Positions 1-7,263 of a DNA stretch of 13,872 nt are shown here, one piece after another (within the stretch, counting starts at the first letter, position 1; each line of letters starts with the position of its first letter). This DNA comes from Candidatus Gastranaerophilales bacterium (GTDB lineage Bacteria; Cyanobacteriota; Vampirovibrionia; Gastranaerophilales; JAQUYY01): NCBI GenBank assembly GCA_028691575.1, contig JAQUYY010000023.1:1-13872 (forward strand), given 5' to 3'. The notes under the pieces are model-generated. The model made no database searches. It saw nothing but the letters and a program-made list of their open reading frames with translations, and was not told the DNA's origin. Position numbers and translations under genes: made by a program.

Positions 1-1132
1 CAAATTCAGGTTTGCCTGTTTCTTTGTTTCGATATCTTAAATTAGCTCTTCTTGCTTGAAAATCGCCAAAATTACTGCAGCTTGAAATTTCTTTATAAGC
101 ATTATAAGAAGGCATCCAAACTTCAAGGTCATAACATTTTTTAGCGCTAAAACCGATATCTCCGGTGCAAAGTGCAACTCTGCGATATGGCAAATTCAAT
201 AACTCAAGGGCTTTTTCTGCATTTTGAGTAAGTTTTTCATGCTCTTGATCACTTGTTTGAGGAATTGTAAGTTTAACCAGTTCAACTTTATTAAATTGAT
301 GCTGTCTTATCAGACCTCTTGTGTCTTTTCCTGCAGAACCGGCTTCTCGTCTAAAGCATGGTGTATATGCCGTCATGTATTTCGGCAAACACTCTTCTTC
401 AAGAATTTCATCCATGTAAATGTTGGTAACAGGCACTTCTGCAGTTGGAATTAAGAATAAATCTTCTTCTTCGCACTTATACATATCTTCTTTAAACTTT
501 GGCAACTGCCCTGTTCCTGTCATTGCGGACGAATTTACCAAAAATGGAGGCAAAATTTCCTCATAGCCGTGTTCTTTTGTATGCAAATCTAAGAAAAAAT
601 TTATAATTGCACGTTCCAATCTTGCTCCTGCACCTTTATAAATGGTAAATCTTGATTGAGAAATTTTTACACCCCGCTCAGCATCTGTTAAACCTAAATC
701 AGCACCTATATCCCAATGAGCTTTCGACTCAAAATCAAATTTTGCAGGAATTCCGACAACTTTTTGCTCGATATTATTTTCTTCTGATAGTCCTATAGGA
801 GTAGTCTCATCAGGAGTATTCGGAGTGCTAAGCAAGATATCTTCTTGTTTTTGACCTAATTCATTTTCCAAAATTTCCAGTTTTTTAATCTCTTCACCGA
901 TATTTTTAACTTTTTCCTGAATTTCTGAAGTATCTTGATTTTGTTTCATCATAATGCCGATTTCTTTTGAAATATTTTTTCTTTCATTTCTCAAATTATC
1001 GGCTTGTGTTTGAATTTCACGTCTTTTTTTGTCAATTTCGATAACTTCATCGATTGATAATTCAGGATTTCTTCTTTTTAAAAGTTCGTTAATTTTTTCG
1101 GGATTTTCTCGAATTAATTTAATATCAAGCAT
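1..1132 (-). CDS. serS: Seryl-tRNA synthetase, partial (C-terminal end beyond the left edge)
   Basis: Charges tRNA-Ser (and tRNA-Sec where present) with serine in the cytoplasm, a class II aminoacyl-tRNA synthetase. Translating the minus strand from the ATG at 1132 gives 377 uninterrupted codons with no stop before the edge. The N-terminus (MLDIKLIRENPEKI) is typical of the family. Residues about 30-100 form the charged, heptad-like arm that contacts the tRNA variable loop. The catalytic core follows: GxGARLERA near 167-175, the serine-binding TAE at 230-232, and class II motif 2 with CFRREAGSAGKDTRG at 259-273. The tRNA/adenylate segment SSCSNFGDFQARR is at 350-362. SerRS is usually about 425-430 residues, so roughly 50 residues including motif 3 lie outside the window. 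A weak purine-rich ribosome site (AGAAAGAG) precedes the ATG. It is divergent from cca. Confidence 0.96.
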   Translation of the reverse strand, partial: MLDIKLIRENPEKINELLKRRNPELSIDEVIEIDKKRREIQTQADNLRNERKNISKEIGIMMKQNQDTSEIQEKVKNIGEEIKKLEILENELGQKQEDILLSTPNTPDETTPIGLSEENNIEQKVVGIPAKFDFESKAHWDIGADLGLTDAERGVKISQSRFTIYKGAGARLERAIINFFLDLHTKEHGYEEILPPFLVNSSAMTGTGQLPKFKEDMYKCEEEDLFLIPTAEVPVTNIYMDEILEEECLPKYMTAYTPCFRREAGSAGKDTRGLIRQHQFNKVELVKLTIPQTSDQEHEKLTQNAEKALELLNLPYRRVALCTGDIGFSAKKCYDLEVWMPSYNAYKEISSCSNFGDFQARRANLRYRNKETGKPEF

Positions 1133-1168
1133 TTGAGACTCTTTCTGTAAACTTTTTTAACCATTGTT

Positions 1169-1197
1169 ATTATAGTACAAATTTTTTATTTGTACAA
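1169..1197 (-). promoter_or_regulatory. Predicted promoter of serS
   Basis: On the minus strand a perfect -10 hexamer TATAAT occupies 1174-1169. A -35-like TTGTAC lies at 1197-1192, with a 17-base spacer. The -35 matches consensus at only its TTG, but the -10 and spacing are ideal. This places the start of transcription roughly 30 bases upstream of the serS ATG. The -35 lies inside the palindrome at 1189-1198. Confidence 0.55.
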
Positions 1198-1198
1198 A
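1175..1198. promoter_or_regulatory. Palindrome and inverted repeat in the serS/cca divergent promoter region
   Basis: TTTGTACAAA at 1189-1198 is a perfect 10-bp palindrome. GTACAAA at 1175-1181 is also a perfect inverted partner of TTTGTAC at 1189-1195, with a 7-base AT spacer. The element covers the -35 and spacer of the serS promoter and could supply the -35 for the opposite direction. Its position suits a repressor operator or a shared divergent -35. No regulator is identified, and short AT-rich palindromes also occur by chance. Confidence 0.4.
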
Positions 1199-1216
1199 AT
1201 TGTATAATCGTATAAA
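1190..1216 (+). promoter_or_regulatory. Candidate promoter(s) of the tRNA nucleotidyltransferase gene
   Basis: Two -10-like hexamers precede the gene: TATAAT at 1203-1208 and TATAAA at 1211-1216. The second has TTGTAC at 1190-1195 as a poor -35 with a short 15-base spacer. The first has no good -35. Either one would start transcription within about 0-10 bases of the ATG at 1225, leaving little or no leader. Which hexamer is used cannot be decided from sequence. Confidence 0.35.
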
Positions 1217-1224
1217 ATAGCGGT

Positions 1225-2517
1225 ATGATTAATTTGACAAACAAATACGAAAGTTTTTTAAGCGAAGAATATCGTCAGGCATTGCAATATTGTGCAAAAG
1301 TGGCTGATAGGCTCAATATTCCTATTTTTTTGATAGGAGGAGTCGTAAGAGATATAATTTTGCAAAAAAATTGTGTTGACATTGACGTTACGGTTCAAGC
1401 TAATGCAATTAATTTTGCAAAAGAGCTTCAAAAGGAGTATTCAGGGTTTTGTCAAATTCAAGATATTTATGAAGATTTTAAAACTGCAAAAATTTGTTTT
1501 GAAATAAATAATAAAAAAATCTGTCTTGATGTTGCAAGCACAAGAAAAGAGATTTATAAAACTCCTACTAGCCTTCCTGTAATTGTTAAAATAGGTTGTG
1601 ATATCTATGAAGATATCATAAGACGTGATTTTACAATAAATTCAATGGCGCTAATTCTTAATGAAAAGGAATTTTGCACACTTGTTGACCCATTAAACGG
1701 CTTTGAGGATTTAAAAAACAGAAAATTAAAAGTTTTGCATGATAAAAGTTTTATTGATGACCCCACAAGAATTATAAGAGGGCTAAAATTCAGTGTTCGT
1801 TTTGATTGTGGGCTCGATGAACATACAAAAATGCTCCAAAAAGAATGTTTGAGCGATGTTAGGTTTCAAAATATGGGGACAGAGCGTTTAAAATCTGAAT
1901 TGCAGCAAACTTTTGATTTGAATAAAACAATTTGCTTAAAAAAGTTGATAAATGAAAACATTTACAAATTGATTGATGTTGATATTGTTGCTAATAGAAC
2001 ATTTGAGTCTATTGAAAATTTTGTTGATGAATATAGGCAATTTTTCAAGACTTCACAACATATTTGGCTTATTTATTTATCGATTTTGTTAATTGATTTA
2101 CCGATAAACAAAATTGCCCAAATTTCAAGCAAGCTTAATTTAAGAGGTGTTGAAACAGAAATTTTATTAAATAGCAAGGGTTTGAGCGAAAAAATAGATC
2201 AATTGAAAAATGAGATTTCAAGATTTAATATTTATAAAATATTGATTAATTACTGTCCTGAGGCAATTATAGCTAATTTAACAATAAATAATAGTGTTGT
2301 TATAAAAGAAAAAATCGACTTATTTTTTAATGAACTTCAGCATATAAAAATACAATCATCGGGAACGGATTTAATAAATGTAGGTTTGCTTCCCGGACCT
2401 GTGTTTGGAGAAGTTTTAGAAAAACTTTTGGAATTAAAAATTAACCAAAAAATAAATACTTATGAAGAAGAATTAAATTTCATAAGAAATTTTGCGGCCA
2501 GATATTTTGCTAACTAG
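1225..2517 (+). CDS. cca: Class II tRNA nucleotidyltransferase (CCA-adding type)
   Basis: Adds or repairs the 3'-terminal CCA of tRNAs in the cytoplasm without a nucleic acid template. The 430-residue protein shows the class II order. Motif A is GGVVRD at 38-43 with the metal-binding pair DID at 52-54, and a further carboxylate sits in LDVASTR at 101-107. Motif B/C is RRDFTINSMA at 133-142. The nucleotide-selecting motif is DDPTR at 178-182, followed by RGLKF. The ER of motif E is in GTERLKSEL. The C-terminal helical tRNA-binding part shows no HD phosphohydrolase domain. An in-frame stop at 1213-1215 limits upstream starts, and no ribosome-binding site precedes the ATG, so translation may be leaderless. 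A CC-only or A-only adding enzyme, or a poly(A) polymerase, shares these motifs, so CCA specificity is inferred. Followed 76 bases later by glyS, which has its own promoter. Confidence 0.9.
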   Translation: MINLTNKYESFLSEEYRQALQYCAKVADRLNIPIFLIGGVVRDIILQKNCVDIDVTVQANAINFAKELQKEYSGFCQIQDIYEDFKTAKICFEINNKKICLDVASTRKEIYKTPTSLPVIVKIGCDIYEDIIRRDFTINSMALILNEKEFCTLVDPLNGFEDLKNRKLKVLHDKSFIDDPTRIIRGLKFSVRFDCGLDEHTKMLQKECLSDVRFQNMGTERLKSELQQTFDLNKTICLKKLINENIYKLIDVDIVANRTFESIENFVDEYRQFFKTSQHIWLIYLSILLIDLPINKIAQISSKLNLRGVETEILLNSKGLSEKIDQLKNEISRFNIYKILINYCPEAIIANLTINNSVVIKEKIDLFFNELQHIKIQSSGTDLINVGLLPGPVFGEVLEKLLELKINQKINTYEEELNFIRNFAARYFAN

Positions 2518-2532
2518 TAAAAATTTTAAAAC

Positions 2533-2561
2533 TTTAGATTAAAATATTTTTCTTATATAAT
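2533..2561 (+). promoter_or_regulatory. Predicted promoter of the glyS-PBP1A-PDZ-AsmA operon
   Basis: TTTAGA at 2533-2538 (4 of 6 to the -35 consensus) and a perfect TATAAT at 2556-2561 are separated by 17 bases. Transcription would start near 2568, giving a leader of about 26 bases before the GTG. The gap between cca and glyS (2518-2593) holds nothing else I can identify, and no terminator hairpin for cca is visible. Confidence 0.55.
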
Positions 2562-2581
2562 AATTAAAAACAAATGAAAAT

Positions 2582-2586
2582 AAGGA
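2582..2586 (+). promoter_or_regulatory. Ribosome-binding site fixing the GTG start of glyS
   Basis: AAGGA sits 7 bases upstream of the GTG at 2594, ideal spacing. It supports the non-ATG start, which also gives the normal family N-terminus (AKYLVEIGTEELP). Confidence 0.8.
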
Positions 2587-2593
2587 CAAAAAA

Positions 2594-4657
2594 GTGGCAA
2601 AATATTTAGTTGAAATAGGTACAGAAGAATTACCGTATAAATTTATTCCGTCCGCTGAAAAACAGTTAAAAGAGTTTTTTGAAAAAGCATTAGAAGAAAA
2701 CCGAATTGAATATAAAAACGTTGATACATACGGTACTCCAAGAAGATTAGCGGTTATAATCAATCAAATCAGCTTAACGCAACCTGATATGAAAAAAATT
2801 ATAAAAGGTCCTCCTGCCAAAATTGCTTTTGATGAAAACGGCAATTTAACTAAAGCAGGAGAAGGTTTTGCCAAAAAACAAAATATACCTGCAGAAAATA
2901 TTTATAAAGAAAATGTTGATGGAGTTGATTATCTTTTTGCAAAAATTGAAGAAAAAGGTCAGCCGACAAGAGAACTCCTTAAAATACTTGTGCCCGAATT
3001 AATTTTAAAACTTCAAGGTTCTCATTTTATGCGTTGGGGAGACTTTGACACAAAATTTTCCCGTCCGATAAGATGGATAGTATCATTGCTTGACAATGAA
3101 GAAATTAAAATAAGTATAGAAAATATAATATCCTCTAATTATTCAAAAGGACACAGGTTTACAGAAAACAATAGTGTCAAAATCCATTCTCCTGAAACGT
3201 ATTTGGATGATTTGTATAAAGCAAACGTAATTGTAGATACAAAAAAAAGAAAACAAAAAGTTATCGAAGAAGCTAAAAAAGTTGCAGAAAAAATAAACGG
3301 TGAGGTTTATTTATCCGATGATTTAGTAGATGAGGTTTCATACATAAATGAGTGGCCAATAGGGGTTTTAGGCGAATTTTCTCAAGAATATCTAAAAGTT
3401 CCCCAAGAAGTTATAATAACAGTTATGGCTTCTCACCAAAGGTATTTCCCTGTTTTTGAAAAAGAAACAAAAAATTTAAAAAACTGTTTTGTTACTATGG
3501 CAAATTATACCGGAACAGAGTTTGAAAATATTAAAAAAGGCAATGAAAGAGTTGTTAAAGCTCGCTTGGATGATGCTATTTTCTTTTATAATGAAGATAC
3601 GAAGACAAAATTGGAAACAAAAATACCTAAATTAAAAGGAATTACCTTTCAAAAAGGATTGGGAACTGTCGGTGATAAGGTTGAAAGGATAAAAACTTTA
3701 GCTGAATATATTAGCGAAGAGACTAAACTTTCATTTTCAGATAAAACAAATGTAAAAAGGACAGCAGAGCTTGCAAAAGCTGACTGGGTAACAAATTTAG
3801 TGTTTGAATTTACCGAATTGGAAGGAATAATCGGTTCTAAATATGCCAAAATCGATAACGAAACAGAAGATGTTTGCAAAGGCATAAAAGAGCATTATAT
3901 GCCTCTTTCTGCAGATGGCGAGCTTGCAAACACAATTACAGGTCAAATTGTAGGAATTGCTGATAAGACTGACACTATTTGCAGCGTATTTGCAATCGGC
4001 AAAATCCCGACAGGTTCAGCTGATCCGTTAGGATTAAGACGTGCTTCCTTAGGGATTCTTTTAACGATAATTAACAAAAATATTCAGATTGATTTATCAA
4101 AATTGATTGAAAAATCAATAAATACGCTTCCTGCCGAAGTGAAAATTGAAAACAAACAAAAATTGCAAGAACAAATTGAAACTTTTATTATTCAAAGATT
4201 AAAAAATTATTATAATGATAAATACAGATATGACGTGATAGATGCAGTATTTGAAGCCAAAAATCCTTTAATCAACCTGCATGATACAATTTGTCGTCTT
4301 GAAATTCTTGCAAAAATTGTGGAAAAAGATAATTATTCATCAATTCATGAAAGTGCAAACAGGATTTCAAGGCTTATTAAAAATCAAGAGATTTCAAATA
4401 CTCCTGATGACAGTTTGTTTGTACAAGATATAGAGAGACAATTGAGCAATTGCATAAAAAGCATTGATGAAACTAAACTTTCTTATAGTAAGTTAGTTCA
4501 AAAGCTTGAAGATGCAGTACCTATAATTGAAAAATTCTTTGATGATGTTCTTGTAATGGACAAAGATGAAAAGATTAAAAACAATAGAATTGCTCTTTTA
4601 GGAAGTATTCAGCAAAAGTTTTTGAAAATAGCTGACTTTAGCAAAATAGTATATTAA
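2594..4657 (+). CDS. glyS: Glycyl-tRNA synthetase beta subunit
   Basis: Tetrameric (alpha2beta2) GlyRS charges tRNA-Gly. The beta subunit recognises the tRNA, while the catalytic site is in the alpha subunit (GlyQ), which is not encoded here. The 687 residues match the usual family length. The N-terminal signature VEIGTEELP is at 6-14, followed by TPRRLAV at 48-54. The core block has RWGDFDTKFSRPIRW at 147-161, ASHQRYFPVFE at 279-289 and the KARLDDAIFF segment at 322-331. The HD-like domain spans about 350-490, with KGLGTVGDK, KADWVTNLVFEF, EHYMP at 433-437 and the GSADPLGLRRA block at 474-484. The C-terminal anticodon-binding domain (DALR-like, about 575-680) ends with the FFDDVLVM...NNRIALL signature. 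It uses a GTG start with a good ribosome site. First gene of a four-gene operon, 39 bases before the PBP gene. Confidence 0.97.
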   Translation: MAKYLVEIGTEELPYKFIPSAEKQLKEFFEKALEENRIEYKNVDTYGTPRRLAVIINQISLTQPDMKKIIKGPPAKIAFDENGNLTKAGEGFAKKQNIPAENIYKENVDGVDYLFAKIEEKGQPTRELLKILVPELILKLQGSHFMRWGDFDTKFSRPIRWIVSLLDNEEIKISIENIISSNYSKGHRFTENNSVKIHSPETYLDDLYKANVIVDTKKRKQKVIEEAKKVAEKINGEVYLSDDLVDEVSYINEWPIGVLGEFSQEYLKVPQEVIITVMASHQRYFPVFEKETKNLKNCFVTMANYTGTEFENIKKGNERVVKARLDDAIFFYNEDTKTKLETKIPKLKGITFQKGLGTVGDKVERIKTLAEYISEETKLSFSDKTNVKRTAELAKADWVTNLVFEFTELEGIIGSKYAKIDNETEDVCKGIKEHYMPLSADGELANTITGQIVGIADKTDTICSVFAIGKIPTGSADPLGLRRASLGILLTIINKNIQIDLSKLIEKSINTLPAEVKIENKQKLQEQIETFIIQRLKNYYNDKYRYDVIDAVFEAKNPLINLHDTICRLEILAKIVEKDNYSSIHESANRISRLIKNQEISNTPDDSLFVQDIERQLSNCIKSIDETKLSYSKLVQKLEDAVPIIEKFFDDVLVMDKDEKIKNNRIALLGSIQQKFLKIADFSKIVY

Positions 4658-4684
4658 CGCTAAAACCTATAGAATACTTAGATT

Positions 4685-4689
4685 AGGAG
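4685..4689 (+). promoter_or_regulatory. Ribosome-binding site of the PBP1A-type gene
   Basis: AGGAG lies 7 bases upstream of the ATG at 4697, in the 39-base gap after glyS. It supports this start and independent ribosome loading within the operon. Confidence 0.8.
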
Positions 4690-4696
4690 TCCGCCA

Positions 4697-6889
4697 ATGT
4701 CAAAAAAGCGGATTAATGAGCTGTTTATCTTAAACAAAGATACTATAAGCGAACAACAGCAGGAAAAAACATTTAAAAGCACTTTTAAACTCGTAAGTAT
4801 AATTTTTTTTATCGGTGTTTTTACTTTTTCTTTATTGTTCACTGTTTTTGTATTTTTTCTTACGCTAAGATTGCCTGATGTTGCAACTTTACCTGAAAAT
4901 AGCGAGCAAAACACTTTAATATATGACGTGAATGATAAATTAATAGCAAATATTCATGGTGACGAAAACCGTGAAAATATTTCTATTGAGAAAATGTCGC
5001 CCCGAATAAAATATGCCGTTATTGCAATTGAGGACAATCGTTTTTATGAGCATAAAGGTGTTGATTTGACGGGAATTTTAAGAGCCGTGTATTCTAATAT
5101 TTCAAATGACGGAGGGACTCAAGGCGGAAGCACAATTACGCAACAACTGATAAAAAATTCTTATTTATCCTCAACAAGGTCAATGAATAGAAAAATTATT
5201 GAAGCTATACTTGCAATAAAAACCGAAAAAAATTTTGAAAAAAATAAAATCCTTGAAATGTATTTAAACAAAATATATTGGGGAAATCAAACCTATGGAA
5301 TACAAAAAGCTTCAAAAAAATATTTTAATACAGATGCAAAAAATTTATCACTGGCTCAAAGTGCTTATTTAGCAGGCATGATAAAAGCTCCTGAAGCCTA
5401 TTCTCCTTATAATAATTATGAAAAAGGCAAAATCAGACAAAAAATTGTACTTGATAAAATGGTGCATTACGGCTATATAACAGAAAAACAAAGAAAAATA
5501 TCAGAAAAAGAAAATTTGCATTTTAAAAAAAAATCTATAACAACTTTAAAATATCCGTATTTTACAAATTTTGTGCTTTCTGAATTAAGGAAAGAATTGG
5601 GTTTTGATATCGTAAAAAAAGGAGGGTTAAAGGTTTATACTACCCTTGATAGCAGAATTCAGCAAATAGCAGAAGAGACTTTGATAAAAGAAATCGCTGA
5701 AGTTTCAAGCTATACAGATATTAAACAAGGGGCTTTAGTTTCGATAAATCCCAGTAACGGTTATATACAGGCTTTAGTTGGCGGAGTAGATTTTCAGCAA
5801 AGCAATTTTAACAGGGCAACTCAATCTAAAAGAGCAGCAGGTTCATCATTCAAGCCCATTGTCTATTTAACGGGATTGAGATTGGGAATGATAACTTCAG
5901 ATACAGAAATTATTGATTCTCCCATATCTTTTAATACAGGCTGGAATGTTTGGCGGCCAAAGAATTGGGATGGTAAATATATGGGCAAAATGACTGTCAG
6001 ACAAGCATTATCTTTGTCTCGAAATACCCCAACAGTAAGAATCGCCCTGAAAGTCGGCATTGATAATATAATAAAAACAGCAAGAATGCTTGGTTTAAGA
6101 GGAAAAATAAGTCGTAATTACTCAATTGCGTTAGGTTCTCTTGGAATTTCGCCTCTTGAAATGGCTTCTGTTTTTTCAGTTTTTGCAAGAGAAGGAGCAT
6201 TAATTGAACCTATTGCAATCAGGCGAATTGAAGACAATAAAGGTAATGTGCTTCAAACGAATACTCCAAACCCTGTTCAAATAATCCCTGCAAAATATGT
6301 TCAAGAGCTAAATTCAATATTAGTAGATGTTGTAGAAAAAGGAACAGGCAAAAGAGCAAGGATAGAAGGGCTAAAAATAGCAGGTAAAACCGGAACATCA
6401 GATGAAGTAAGGGATATATGGTTTACAGGTTACACTCCCGATATGGTTACGACTATTTGGCTTGGGAATGATGAAAATACCCCGTTAAAACATGCTTTTA
6501 GCAGTAATTGCGCAATTATATGGAAAAATTTTGCAACAAAATATTACACAATTAAAAAAATTCCAAGGCATGATTTCAATTTTTCCCCAAAGGAGGAATT
6601 ATCTAAAGACCAAATATTAGAAAGGTCTAAAAACCCTCTTCTTAAGAATGTTTCAGCAAAAAAAAGGCAACCTCGGACAAAAAAGATAAAAGTAAAAGCA
6701 AAATCAGAAGAAAAACAATTCGAAACAAAAGAGCAAACATTTCAAAAAAGAGCTTTTTCAGAAGAAAAAGAAGAAATGCTCAAAAAACTTTACGGGGAAT
6801 CTAAAAATAATTCCCCGGAAAATGCACGCCCTGATTTAAAAAATAAAAAAGAAACAAAGGAGAATCAAAAAAATGTTTCAATACACTAA
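4697..6889 (+). CDS. Class A penicillin-binding protein, PBP1A type (bifunctional peptidoglycan synthase)
   Basis: Polymerises lipid II into glycan strands and cross-links the stem peptides on the periplasmic face of the inner membrane. The 730 residues have a short cytoplasmic N-terminus, one membrane segment at about 31-57, then a glycosyltransferase family 51 domain at about 75-250. That domain has the catalytic EDNRFYEH at 112-119 (Glu112), GGSTITQQL at 143-151 and the ILEMYLN motif at 185-191. The transpeptidase domain (about 345-610) keeps all three signatures: SSFK at 383-386 (acyl-enzyme Ser383), SRN at 441-443 and KTGT at 564-567. Both activities should be intact. The tail from about 633 to 730 is Lys/Glu-rich, low in complexity and probably disordered. 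The last 17 bases overlap the PDZ gene, implying coupled translation. Close to MrcA/PonA; class A paralogues cannot be told apart reliably, so no symbol is given. Confidence 0.95.
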   Translation: MSKKRINELFILNKDTISEQQQEKTFKSTFKLVSIIFFIGVFTFSLLFTVFVFFLTLRLPDVATLPENSEQNTLIYDVNDKLIANIHGDENRENISIEKMSPRIKYAVIAIEDNRFYEHKGVDLTGILRAVYSNISNDGGTQGGSTITQQLIKNSYLSSTRSMNRKIIEAILAIKTEKNFEKNKILEMYLNKIYWGNQTYGIQKASKKYFNTDAKNLSLAQSAYLAGMIKAPEAYSPYNNYEKGKIRQKIVLDKMVHYGYITEKQRKISEKENLHFKKKSITTLKYPYFTNFVLSELRKELGFDIVKKGGLKVYTTLDSRIQQIAEETLIKEIAEVSSYTDIKQGALVSINPSNGYIQALVGGVDFQQSNFNRATQSKRAAGSSFKPIVYLTGLRLGMITSDTEIIDSPISFNTGWNVWRPKNWDGKYMGKMTVRQALSLSRNTPTVRIALKVGIDNIIKTARMLGLRGKISRNYSIALGSLGISPLEMASVFSVFAREGALIEPIAIRRIEDNKGNVLQTNTPNPVQIIPAKYVQELNSILVDVVEKGTGKRARIEGLKIAGKTGTSDEVRDIWFTGYTPDMVTTIWLGNDENTPLKHAFSSNCAIIWKNFATKYYTIKKIPRHDFNFSPKEELSKDQILERSKNPLLKNVSAKKRQPRTKKIKVKAKSEEKQFETKEQTFQKRAFSEEKEEMLKKLYGESKNNSPENARPDLKNKKETKENQKNVSIH
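6856..6862 (+). promoter_or_regulatory. Ribosome-binding site of the PDZ gene, inside the end of the PBP gene
   Basis: AAAGGAG lies 10 bases upstream of the ATG at 6873 and within the last codons of the PBP gene. It fixes the start and explains the 17-base gene overlap. Confidence 0.75.
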
Positions 6890-7244
6890 AAAACTCATCT
6901 TAATAGCTTTTTTTATAGGTGTTTTCGCTTATTTTGCAGGATTTTTTTATAGAAATTTTATTCCCGATAATTCAATTTCATACAATCTTGGTGTCGGTTT
7001 ACAAATTGGTCAAAATGATTTTGGAAAAAATTTTCTTATAATAAAAGATGTGGTGAAAAACAGCCCTGCATGCAAGGCAGGACTACAAAAAGGAGATATT
7101 ATAAATTCTGTTAACGGGCATTCTGTTGACAATATTGAAGCCTTAAAAAAAGAAATATCTTTACAAGAAGATAACAAATTTGAATTAAATATTTTTAGAG
7201 GAAGACAAACTAAGGTTTTTTGGGTTAAAATATCTAATAAATAA
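6873..7244 (+). CDS. Small membrane-anchored PDZ-domain protein without a protease domain
   Basis: A 123-residue protein with a short basic N-terminus, one hydrophobic segment at about 8-27 (uncleaved anchor or signal-anchor, no lipobox) and a single PDZ domain at about 38-118. The domain has a carboxylate-binding loop (LGVGLQI, 39-45), the core NSPACKAGLQKGDIINSVNG region at 63-82 and the closing strands FELNIFRG and VFWVKI. PDZ domains bind C-termini or extended peptides. Here no catalytic residues of DegP, Ctp or RseP type proteases accompany it, so a periplasmic scaffold or adaptor role is inferred. Two cysteines are present, one in the PDZ and none in the anchor. The gene overlaps the PBP gene and is followed 19 bases later by the AsmA-like gene, so its partners may be those two membrane proteins. 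Precise function unknown. Confidence 0.85.
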   Translation: MFQYTKKLILIAFFIGVFAYFAGFFYRNFIPDNSISYNLGVGLQIGQNDFGKNFLIIKDVVKNSPACKAGLQKGDIINSVNGHSVDNIEALKKEISLQEDNKFELNIFRGRQTKVFWVKISNK

Positions 7245-7258
7245 CTGAAAAACTGAAA
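7243..7258 (+). repeat. Tandem 8-base repeat in the gap before the AsmA-like gene
   Basis: AACTGAAA occurs twice head to tail, starting in the stop codon of the PDZ gene. It occupies most of the 19-base gap to the ATG at 7264, where no recognisable Shine-Dalgarno sequence exists. It looks like a small slippage duplication. Any effect on translation of the next gene is speculative. Confidence 0.7.
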
Positions 7259-7263
7259 ACCCT

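Noticed and set aside
224..454. A 76-codon open frame on the plus strand within serS
   Set aside because: It overlaps the conserved catalytic core of SerRS on the opposite strand and has no family features.
1174..1195. Possible cyanobacterial-type LexA box in the serS/cca gap
   Set aside because: The two GTAC elements are separated by 13 bases, not the short spacing such boxes require, and neither neighbour is a typical SOS gene.
2510..2532. Possible terminator after cca (ACTAGT and AAAATTTT palindromes)
   Set aside because: Both are short, AT-rich self-complementary runs without a stem-loop plus T-tract arrangement.
4690..4712. Short stem TCCGC/GCGGA enclosing the start codon of the PBP gene
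   Set aside because: Only 5 base pairs around a 13-base loop, with a strong ribosome site just outside it. Too weak to call a regulatory hairpin without conservation.
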